Assembly (NCBI GenBank): GCA_019359325.1
Contig: JAHHHN010000002.1
Location: 124,001-188,000, forward strand
Length of the DNA stretch: 64,000 nucleotides
DNA from: Mojavia pulchra JT2-VF2
GTDB taxonomy: Bacteria; Cyanobacteriota; Cyanobacteriia; Cyanobacteriales; Nostocaceae
Direction of reading: 5' to 3'
The position numbers were made by a program, and so were the translations under genes. Positions 8,813 through 15,548 of the stretch are shown here, one piece after another. Numbering within the stretch: the stretch's first letter is position 1; each line of letters begins with the position of its first letter. The notes under the pieces are model-generated. The model saw nothing but the letters and a program-made list of their open reading frames with translations. It made no database searches and was not told the origin of the DNA.

Positions 8813-9244
8813 TGCCGAGAGAATAATTTAGATTAATAAATTCCATCAAAAACTATATTTTCTGCATGCAGTGCTAAAATCAATGCCTGTTTTTGATGAT
8901 TGGCTATAGTATTTTTGATGCTAATAGCATCCGTAATGTTTCTGATAGATTATCATAAAAAACTCAGCCTCTAATAAGTCTCTAAGTTATAGTGGATAAT
9001 TATATAAAGCCTTGCATGATAGTAAATACAAGCAAACACCAGCAGTATTTATCAAAAAAAATATCACATAAACTTTACACAAAATTCAGTAATTTTATAC
9101 CTACTTAATCTGACGTTAGTGAGAAGTCGAAGAATTATTGGTTAAACGATAATAGTGGTGAGTTTGAAGCCAATAACTAAGCACTTTGGGGTGAGACAGT
9201 TTCACCTGTGCCAAGCAACCACAACAGTGAATAAAAAAATACCT
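8813..9244. other. Intergenic region, divergent promoters
   Basis: This is AT-rich DNA between divergent genes. The frame of the downstream hydrolase stays open back to a GTG at 9155, but no homology is seen before the ATG at 9245. I saw no RNA gene or repeat. Confidence 0.45.
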
Positions 9245-10192
9245 ATGTTTCAACCACTGGGATTTGAGCAACGCTCTATTATTACCTCACTGGGTAGAAT
9301 GGTTTACTATACTGCCACTGGCTCAATTTGGCAGAACGATGCGATCGCGCATTCGCGTAGCGTCCCGGAGGGAACTAGCGCAGCACCGGAGGCGATCGCA
9401 AAAGGCGATCGGGAAACTTTGGTATTTCTACACGCCTTTGGTGGCGGGTCTTCTGCTTATGAGTGGTCGAAAGTTTATCCAGCTTTTGCCAGCGAATACC
9501 GTGTGATTGCGCCAGATTTAATCGGTTGGGGTAAATCTGAGCATCCAGAACGGAATTATCAGATTGAGGATTATTTGACAACGATTCGGGAGTTTTTAGA
9601 GCAGACTTGTACAGAACCTGTAACAGTTATTGCTTCTTCCCTAACTGCGGCGTTGACAATTAGAGTTGCGATCGCCCATCCTAATTTATTCAAGTCCTTA
9701 ATTCTGACCACACCCGCCGGACTTTCTGACTTTGGCGAAGACTACTCTCGCAGCTTTTTTGCTCAGTTAGTTAGCGTTCCCATTGTTGACCGCTTGCTGT
9801 ATAGCACTGGAGTCGCTACCAGTAACGGTATCCGCAGTTTCTTAGAGCAACGGCAATTTGCCCAGCCTAGTCGAGTTTATCAAGAAATTGTAGATGCTTA
9901 TCTCGAATCAGCACAGCAACCTAATGCTGAGTATGCAGCGCTATCTTTTGTCCGAGGTGACTTGTGTTTTGATTTGTCACTGTATATTCAGCAGTTAACA
10001 ATTCCTACTGCTATTATTTGGGGGCAAAAGACAGAATTTACTGGGCCAGGAATTGGTCGCCGTCTTGCCGATATCAATCCCCAAGCGATCAGAATTTTTC
10101 AACACTTAGAAGATGTAGGGTTAACGCCTCAGTTGGAATTACCAGCAGTAACCATTGGCTTAATTAGGCGCTTTTTACCTTTGCTAAATTAG
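9245..10192 (+). CDS. Alpha/beta-hydrolase-fold protein with degenerate catalytic triad
   Basis: From the ATG at 9245 the product has 315 residues; a GTG at 9155 would add 30. The fold is clear: strand and oxyanion segment LVFLHAFGGGSSAYEWSK, then VIAPDLIGWGKSEHP, nucleophile elbow VIASSLTAAL (Ser in an A-x-S-x-T context), and IIWGQKTEFTG. Where family members usually have Asp (WGxxD) this protein has Thr. Where they have the catalytic His (GH-x-P-x-x-E-x-P) it has GLTPQLELP. Unless the acid and base lie elsewhere it may be non-catalytic or use a different mechanism. Residues coded at 9341-9399 (around SRSVPEGTSAAPEAIA) are a repeat insertion near the N-terminus, listed separately. The gene is monocistronic. 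Confidence 0.8.
   Translation: MFQPLGFEQRSIITSLGRMVYYTATGSIWQNDAIAHSRSVPEGTSAAPEAIAKGDRETLVFLHAFGGGSSAYEWSKVYPAFASEYRVIAPDLIGWGKSEHPERNYQIEDYLTTIREFLEQTCTEPVTVIASSLTAALTIRVAIAHPNLFKSLILTTPAGLSDFGEDYSRSFFAQLVSVPIVDRLLYSTGVATSNGIRSFLEQRQFAQPSRVYQEIVDAYLESAQQPNAEYAALSFVRGDLCFDLSLYIQQLTIPTAIIWGQKTEFTGPGIGRRLADINPQAIRIFQHLEDVGLTPQLELPAVTIGLIRRFLPLLN
9341..9399. repeat. HIP1-bounded dispersed repeat inserted in frame in the hydrolase gene
   Basis: The segment starts with GCGATCGC (9341-9348) and ends with GCGATCGC (9392-9399). Between them is GCGTAGCGTCCCGGAGGG, a motif typical of Nostoc dispersed repeats. A related sequence occurs on the other strand near 55207-55221 (GGAGACGCTACGCGG). It adds about 20 Ser/Pro/Ala-rich residues where homologous hydrolases have a tight turn. 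Confidence 0.6.
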
Positions 10193-10246
10193 TAATATGT
10201 CAGTAGTCAGTGGGAAATTCTAACTGACTATTGGCAATTTTAGTAT

Positions 10247-10275
10247 TAAAAAATAGCCACCATTTGCGGAGGCTA
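10247..10275 (-). terminator. Rho-independent terminator of the DUF4330 gene
   Basis: The arms TAGCCACC (10254-10261) and GGAGGCTA (10268-10275) pair at 7 of 8 positions. On the minus strand the hairpin is followed by a run of six or seven T. It lies 33 bp beyond the minus-strand stop at 10308. Confidence 0.65.
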
Positions 10276-10307
10276 TAGAGGAAATATTAGCAGCAAAATT
10301 GAAAATA

Positions 10308-10841
10308 CTATTTATCTTTCAATCTTAAATCAATCACAGTGGCATTGAAGTTGTAATTAAAGCCTTCTAACTCAAAGGGCATACCAATTTTTACTTTGCT
10401 GTTACCTAGTACTGGGCCATTTGCAGTCACTTGTGCTTTACCTTGTAAAGTCAACAGCATATCTGTACTAAAATTGTTGGATTTTGGATCTGGCATTTCT
10501 TTAACAGATCCGTCGGGTTGAAAGACATTCACTGTTCTAGGTAGTAATTTAATAGATTGAATTCCAATTTCACCGTGAGGTTGATTGCGGATGATGACGT
10601 TAGTTTTACCACCTGCTTTCAGCCCTTTGTCAAACAACTGCTGAGGATCACGGACATTCAAACCACGAACTACCAAATCTACTTCCATCGGTACTGTTTT
10701 AGCACCCACTTGAGCAACAGAACCGGAAGTACCGGGAAAGAAAAAGATGCCAAATATAACTAGTAAAATTACTAGTACAGCACCGAAATCGAGGAGGTTG
10801 ATTTTGCCGAACAAGCGACCTTTGGAATCTAAAATAGCCAT
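10308..10841 (-). CDS. DUF4330 domain membrane-anchored protein
   Basis: This 177-residue protein begins MAILDSKGRLFGKINLLDFG, the hallmark of the DUF4330 family. One membrane segment follows at residues about 17-37 (AVLVILLVIFGIFFFPG). The remaining 135 residues are a beta-rich, presumably periplasmic or exported domain (VPMEVDLVVRGLNVRDPQQL, VIIRNQPHGEIGIQSI, KVKIGMPFELEG). The family occurs mainly in cyanobacteria and clostridia and has no established function. The gene stands alone, with a hairpin terminator downstream and a roughly 450-bp region upstream shared with the divergent M48 protease gene. Confidence 0.8.
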   Translation of the reverse strand: MAILDSKGRLFGKINLLDFGAVLVILLVIFGIFFFPGTSGSVAQVGAKTVPMEVDLVVRGLNVRDPQQLFDKGLKAGGKTNVIIRNQPHGEIGIQSIKLLPRTVNVFQPDGSVKEMPDPKSNNFSTDMLLTLQGKAQVTANGPVLGNSKVKIGMPFELEGFNYNFNATVIDLRLKDK

Positions 10842-11062
10842 AAAAACTTTTCCCAGATATGAGCGGAGTAATTGATTGTAGCAGCAGGCTTTATAAGGGT
10901 CATGGCAATGTTCCCTACTTGGTAAGCACTAGAAGCGACTGGGCGTTGCGGTCATGCGACAGTTTATCACGACTTCTGAAATTACGGGACGAGGCAGCCA
11001 AGTTTCGGAATTATTGCCTTTAGTTCTCAGTTGGTAACTATAAACAAAAAGCTGAATTGCAG

Positions 11063-11318
11063 TTAAGAATTAGCGATCGCGTAGATATTCTCTAGAGTGA
11101 TTATCGGAGCGTAGTCTCGAAGACAAGCCGACTCGTCTTTTTTGGTAATAAGGAAAGAGTTTTCATCATGGCAATCTCTTGGGTTTACACGGACAATCGC
11201 ATCTTCAGTCTGAAGTTTAGAATGCAACTTATAAAGCTCTAAATTCGTCTCATAATTTAATGTTCTCCCAGGATTATTCTCAGACCGGACTATGATGAAT
11301 TGGAAAGGCTTTTTGGCA
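11063..11318 (-). pseudogene. Possible 3' remnant of an unknown gene
   Basis: The minus strand is open for 84 codons, from just after a TAA overlapping the M48 gene start down to a TAA at 11063-11065. It reads like protein: QTEDAIVRVNPRDCHDEN, then SFLITKKDESACLRDY and APIITLENIYAIANS. There is no ATG, GTG or TTG start at its 5' end; the only in-frame TTG is internal. It could be the tail of a gene whose front was replaced by the M48 locus, or a chance open frame. I do not recognise the family. Confidence 0.25.
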
Positions 11319-12146
11319 AATTACTGTTTGTGGCGGCGTCGCTGGTTTTATCCGTTGATTTCAGTGGTAGTCGCCCTGAGTGTGTGCTTGAGTACACCCA
11401 TGCCAGGAAAGGCTATAGATTTATTGCCACTTCTATTCCAGGGTGTCCAGGTATTTCAGCTATCTAATATATCTGATCGCCAGGAAATTGATCTGGGCAA
11501 GCAGATTAATCAGCAATTGCAGAGTGGTGAAGTGAGAATTTCCCGCAATTCAGAAATTAATCGCTATGTGGAGCAAATTGGACGACGTTTGGCAGCTAAT
11601 AGCGATCGCCCCAATCTTCCCTATACCTTCCAAGTTGTTCAAGATGACGGTATTAACGCTTTTGCTACTTTGGGAGGCTTTGTTTATGTCAACACAGGTT
11701 TGCTGAAAGCCGCAGAAAATGAAGCAGAACTGGCTAGCGTCATGGCCCATGAAATTGGTCACATTGGCGGTAGACATTTAGTTAAACAGATGCGCCAAAG
11801 AGCGATCGCTAGTGGTGTAGCAACAGCTGCAGGTTTAGATCGCAGTACAGCAGTAGGAATTGGTGTAGAGCTAGCGTTAAATCGTCCCCGCAGCCGTCAA
11901 GATGAATTTGATGCCGATACAAGAGGATTAAGAACTTTGACACGTAGCGGTTATGCTCAATCTGGAATGGTTTCCTTTATGCAGAAGCTACTAACAAAGG
12001 GTTCTGTTCCGACATTTTTGAGTACTCACCCTGCAACCAACGATCGCATTGAATCCCTCAAACGCGCCATTAACTCCCAACCTAGCAATAGGCGTGAAGG
12101 TTTAGATAGTGCTGCTTATAAAGCTAATATCCGTGCAATATTGTAA
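11292..12146 (+). CDS. M48-family metalloprotease, membrane-anchored
   Basis: This is a 284-residue zinc protease of the M48 (HtpX/Oma1/BepA-like) family. The N-terminus has a basic, aromatic start then a hydrophobic segment (LISVVVALSVCLSTPMPG) that is either a signal peptide or an anchor, placing the enzyme in the periplasm or on a membrane. Then come an N-terminal helix region with EIDLGKQINQQL, INAFATLGGFVYVNTGLL, the zinc motif HEIGH (within ASVMAHEIGHIGGRH) and the third ligand Glu in DEFDADTRGL. The C-terminal STHPATNDRIESLK is typical of the BepA/YfgC subgroup. There is no TPR extension. A role in envelope protein quality control is inferred from the family. Confidence 0.9.
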   Translation: MMNWKGFLANYCLWRRRWFYPLISVVVALSVCLSTPMPGKAIDLLPLLFQGVQVFQLSNISDRQEIDLGKQINQQLQSGEVRISRNSEINRYVEQIGRRLAANSDRPNLPYTFQVVQDDGINAFATLGGFVYVNTGLLKAAENEAELASVMAHEIGHIGGRHLVKQMRQRAIASGVATAAGLDRSTAVGIGVELALNRPRSRQDEFDADTRGLRTLTRSGYAQSGMVSFMQKLLTKGSVPTFLSTHPATNDRIESLKRAINSQPSNRREGLDSAAYKANIRAIL

Positions 12147-12196
12147 TTTAAATACACAATGCGGAGTTAATAATCACCTGCTCACCTTATCTACGA

Positions 12197-12958
12197 TTAA
12201 GCTCGCTGCTTGTTGCGGCGAGTTCCTCTAATTTCGGCCGGATCAATATTAACTGTTGCTTCTGCTAAAGCCAAGGTGCGGACGCGCTTTCTAAAAACAT
12301 TTACTTGATAAACTAAGTTATTTGTAATATCCAATCCAGTCAACCAGCCACTCCGGGGATGGTAAGCACCAGTATCTATGTCTAACCACCCCTGCCCTTG
12401 CGCTAGTTGGCCAGGACTAACGCCAGGTAAAGTAAAGGTGATGGTGTGACCGATAATAATCTGCTTATCGGGAAAGAAAGGTTTTTCTATGCTGTGAAAT
12501 TCGTCTCTAATCCAACAAAATTGCTCGGCGGTTTGTGCTGCCAAAGGCAGCGCCGGATCAACACCAGCATGAGTTAACCAAAAATCACCTAAATCAAGAT
12601 ATGTAGGCAGAGCTTGAAACCACTCTAGGTGTTCAAGGGGAATCGTCGCTTCTTGGTAACTAGCTACAGTCGCTTGTCCTCCAGCGTATAACCAAGCTTG
12701 CATTGCTGGGTTAGAGGAGCCTCCATTGGTCAAAACATTTAATAACATCTGCTCATGATTTCCCAGCAGACATGGGTAGTTATTTTTTTTGACAAAATTA
12801 ACTACATGGGCGCTCTGAGGCCCACGATCAATTAAATCTCCCAGGAAATAAAGTTGATCATTTGATGTAGGAGTGATTGCTTCCAACAAAGCCATCAATC
12901 CTTCATAGTGACCATGTACATCCCCAATGACAATCCGACGTTGGCTGGTTTCGCTCAT
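12197..12958 (-). CDS. Metallophosphoesterase (PPP-type serine/threonine or dinucleoside polyphosphate phosphatase)
   Basis: This 253-residue protein has the calcineurin-like metal-binding blocks GDVHGHYEGL (residues about 12-21), GDLIDRGP (about 41-48) and LGNHEQML (about 65-72). Further histidines are in THAGVDP and IIGHTIT. This is the bacterial PPP family of PrpA/PrpE or ApaH-like phosphatases. It could remove phosphate from proteins or split diadenosine polyphosphates; sequence does not decide. About 30 basic C-terminal residues (RGTRRNKQRA) extend past the core. It is convergent with the M48 gene, 51 bp apart, with no strong terminator seen between. Confidence 0.85.
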   Translation of the reverse strand: MSETSQRRIVIGDVHGHYEGLMALLEAITPTSNDQLYFLGDLIDRGPQSAHVVNFVKKNNYPCLLGNHEQMLLNVLTNGGSSNPAMQAWLYAGGQATVASYQEATIPLEHLEWFQALPTYLDLGDFWLTHAGVDPALPLAAQTAEQFCWIRDEFHSIEKPFFPDKQIIIGHTITFTLPGVSPGQLAQGQGWLDIDTGAYHPRSGWLTGLDITNNLVYQVNVFRKRVRTLALAEATVNIDPAEIRGTRRNKQRA

Positions 12959-13262
12959 TTGCTCTTAGCTTGAATGATATTGCCTAATAATTCTGTTACA
13001 GTTTAATCTGTGTAAATTCCGCAAATTAAAGATAAAAAACCCTTGACAAATTGTATTTTATGCTAATTTAAATCTTTTTTCTCGAAATGTAAAAATAAGA
13101 TGGACTCGCCAAGCTGCAACATGGAGCCTACTAGCTAAACATCATCTATAAATGCAATAGGCTGAAAATAAGGCTATTTCCAGCAAGCTGTAAATCAGCA
13201 AATTACATCCAGGTTAGCGTAGAATTTACGCAGTTGCGGTATTGCTTACTTGGAATCTTACA
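12959..13262. other. Intergenic region, 304 bp, divergent promoters
   Basis: This region lies between the divergent phosphatase and DUF2470 genes. A consensus-like TTGACA at 13043-13048 has no convincing -10 at normal spacing. No RNA gene or repeat is visible. Confidence 0.4.
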
Positions 13263-13547
13263 ATGTCTAATGAATTTTCGGCTGAAATTAGCTCGCGCAT
13301 CTGCAACCATATGAACGAGGATCATGCTGATGCGGTCGTTCTTTATGCTAAAGCGTTTGGCGGTGTAGCGGATGCGACAGCAGCACATCTGCTTTCAATA
13401 GATTCTCAGGGTATGGACTTGACAGCACAAGTAAATGAGGAAACTGTGCCACTTCGGATTGCGTTTGATCATGTGTTAGCAGATGCAGAAGATGCCCATC
13501 AAACTTTGATTGCAATGGTGAAGCAGGCACGAGTGAAGGCAAAATAG
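13263..13547 (+). CDS. DUF2470 domain protein (HugZ C-terminal-like)
   Basis: From the ATG at 13263 the product has 94 residues; the frame extends 7 codons upstream to a TTG. The sequence ISSRICNHMNEDHADAVVLY and GMDLTAQVNEETVPLRIAFD matches the DUF2470 domain found at the C-terminus of HugZ-type heme-degrading or flavin-split-barrel proteins. Here it stands alone without the split barrel. The conserved His residues (HMNEDH) could take part in heme or metal binding, but this is only inferred. The Uma2 gene follows on the same strand after 114 bp. Confidence 0.8.
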   Translation: MSNEFSAEISSRICNHMNEDHADAVVLYAKAFGGVADATAAHLLSIDSQGMDLTAQVNEETVPLRIAFDHVLADAEDAHQTLIAMVKQARVKAK

Positions 13548-13661
13548 CTGAATCACACAAAGGAATACCAAAAAATATGTAATTCAGCATTCATCGGGTG
13601 TTTACCCTTGAATAATGGACAACTTAGTTTAAACCTAGATTTTGGGGGTTCATAACTGCTT

Positions 13662-14327
13662 ATGTTCAACTACAATCCCTTAGAGTGCCTACCTTCATCG
13701 GCAGAATTACCAGATTCAGATGACACCCCTGTGGATAACGAACTGCAAATATTAATTCCCAACTTATTGTTAGCTGTCTTATCCGCTATTTGGCAAAACC
13801 GTGATGATTGGTTTTTTGGCATCAACATGGGGATTTATTATACACCCAGTAAAAAACCTGTTGTTCCAGATGGATTCTTAAGTTTGGGTGTAGAACGTTT
13901 TGTTGGTGAAAATGGTCGTTCCAGCTATGTTTTTTGGGAAGAAGAGGGAATTCCACCAATTTTTGCTTTAGAAGTTGTTTCTCAAACTTACAACGGCGAA
14001 TACGAACAGAAAAAAATTGATTATGCAGAATTAGGTATCTTGTATTATGCCATTTATGCACCAACTCGCCTCCAGCGTAAGCGCCAACGCTTAGAAGTTT
14101 ATCGTTTAGTTGACGGTCAATATATCTTACAACCAGGTGATAAAATTTGGATGCCGGAAATTGGTTTAGGTATGGGACGGGAACAGGGTACTTATCAAGG
14201 AAGAACGCGGGAATGGTTATATTGGTATGATGAGAATGGTAACAGATACACAACACCAGAAGAACAATTACAAAATTTGTTAGCCAGATTACAACAGCAA
14301 GGAATTGACCCTAACACGTTTGCTTGA
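13662..14327 (+). CDS. Uma2 family endonuclease-like protein (DUF820)
   Basis: This is a 221-residue member of the large cyanobacterial Uma2/DUF820 family with a PD-(D/E)xK nuclease-like core. Candidate catalytic positions are Asp in VVPDGFLSLG, Glu in FALEVVSQT and Lys in KKIDYAELGILYYAI. The C-terminus (TPEEQLQNLLARLQQQGIDP) is the truncated coiled tail common in the family. Cyanobacterial genomes carry many copies, and their biological role is not established. It lies close behind DUF2470 in the same direction, with no sign that the two work together. Confidence 0.85.
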   Translation: MFNYNPLECLPSSAELPDSDDTPVDNELQILIPNLLLAVLSAIWQNRDDWFFGINMGIYYTPSKKPVVPDGFLSLGVERFVGENGRSSYVFWEEEGIPPIFALEVVSQTYNGEYEQKKIDYAELGILYYAIYAPTRLQRKRQRLEVYRLVDGQYILQPGDKIWMPEIGLGMGREQGTYQGRTREWLYWYDENGNRYTTPEEQLQNLLARLQQQGIDPNTFA

Positions 14328-14434
14328 AAATAGAGGTGGGAAGGCAAGGAAGGGGAGATAGATCTGTTGCAAGATGATAAAGAATTCGTATAATCCAGAA
14401 CAAGCATTCACGGTCTATCCGATTGTGATGTAGG

Positions 14435-15229
14435 TTAATCTTCTGCCTGTAACAACCAAAAACCACTGTAAGTCATACCAGAATCATCAGGCTGTATCAA
14501 CAAAAAGTGCAAACCTTGACTTTGCTGTTTGCGTTGTTCATAAACTTTGGCAGCAGATGCAACTTCTGGATCTTGGAAGGTGGCGACAATCCATCTATCT
14601 ACTAAACCTGCTTCTAACACCAAGCCATCCGGCTCACCGACAATATAATTTAAAGCTACAGGACGGGCTTGTTGTAACCACCGTGCTAAACGCATTGATT
14701 GCCTTCCCCCATAGATGATGACACCAGGAACTGGCAATGTTGACGCTAAAGCCAAATTGATCGGCTTGAGCAATTCTGGCATATGCAAAATGGGAATAGG
14801 GCGATCGCTAAATGCTGTTTCTAGATCACCAGCACTGAGAGTAGCAAAGCGCCACTGTTCGCCCCAGAGATTTTCTGGTAAGGGTGCAGGAGGTGGTTTA
14901 TCCAACGCTAAAGAATATTTTTTCTCGTGCAACCACTGCTTCAATGCCAAAGTGCGACGGGTAGGTTCGACATTAATACCTAAATTACGTCCAGCCGTCT
15001 CAATCAAACTCAAAGACTGAGGACGAAACACTTGAATCACATCTGGCAGTTTTTCACCTGCTGCTAGCTCAATTTGAGCAGTTACCCAAGTTGAATTTGC
15101 TTCTGCCTGGGGACAGGTAGCCATATACTCTAAGCTACGAGTCGCATCACAAATCAACAACTCCCACAAAATTTGTCCAGTTGTATCTTGCTGTGGACTA
15201 CGATAAAAATCAGCCTGCCATACACGCAT
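14435..15229 (-). CDS. Tab2/Atab2-family RNA-binding protein
   Basis: This 264-residue protein starts MRVWQADFYRSP, has LWELLICDATRSLEYMATCP, and ends ...DSGMTYSGFWLLQAED. These are features of the Tab2/Atab2 family. In Chlamydomonas and Arabidopsis, Tab2/Atab2 bind RNA and are needed for translation of photosystem I subunits. The cyanobacterial homologue is presumed to act in photosystem biogenesis, but that is inferred. The length is normal and the frame intact. A 66-residue small gene lies 28 bp upstream on the same strand and may be co-transcribed. Confidence 0.85.
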   Translation of the reverse strand: MRVWQADFYRSPQQDTTGQILWELLICDATRSLEYMATCPQAEANSTWVTAQIELAAGEKLPDVIQVFRPQSLSLIETAGRNLGINVEPTRRTLALKQWLHEKKYSLALDKPPPAPLPENLWGEQWRFATLSAGDLETAFSDRPIPILHMPELLKPINLALASTLPVPGVIIYGGRQSMRLARWLQQARPVALNYIVGEPDGLVLEAGLVDRWIVATFQDPEVASAAKVYEQRKQQSQGLHFLLIQPDDSGMTYSGFWLLQAED

Positions 15230-15257
15230 ATTAGTTAATCATCTTTTATCAGATCAG

Positions 15258-15458
15258 TTAACCGTTGCTACTAGCGCTCAGATACCTTTGTAAACGCTGA
15301 TTTAGGGTTCCTGTATGTAACTCAAATAAATCATTGTTGTAGTTGTAATACAAGGAACGTCCTTCGACACGGCTTCTACCTTCCCTAACTTCCACCCCAA
15401 GGCTCCTAACTATGTTCGCATAGAGTTCGTAGTCCTGTTCAGTTATTTTCCCTAACAT
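15258..15458 (-). CDS. Small hypothetical protein, 66 residues
   Basis: It begins MLGKITEQDYELYANIVRSL and ends QRYLSASSNG. It is charged, with no membrane segment and no Cys. Codon use and the lack of stops fit a real gene, and it lies in the same direction between glgP and Tab2, 28 bp before the latter. The family and function are not recognised. Confidence 0.55.
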   Translation of the reverse strand: MLGKITEQDYELYANIVRSLGVEVREGRSRVEGRSLYYNYNNDLFELHTGTLNQRLQRYLSASSNG

Positions 15459-15494
15459 TTTAGTAAAACTGATAATTCGCTCCTTTATTAAAAG

Positions 15495-15519
15495 AAAAGG
15501 GCAGGTTTGAAACCTACCC
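15495..15519 (-). terminator. Probable terminator downstream of the glucan phosphorylase gene
   Basis: The inverted arms GGGCAGGTTT and AAACCTACCC (15499-15519) pair at 9 of 10 positions. On the minus strand they are followed by TTTTCTTTT. The hairpin lies about 30 bp after the stop at 15549. The loop is very tight, so the inner pairs must open. Confidence 0.5.
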
Positions 15520-15548
15520 CTACATGGAACCAGGAAATTTAAAATCTT

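Noticed and set aside
13043-13075. TTGACA box as a promoter for the DUF2470 gene
   Set aside because: No -10 hexamer lies at 16-18 bp spacing and the distance to the gene is about 215 bp. It is not listed as a promoter.
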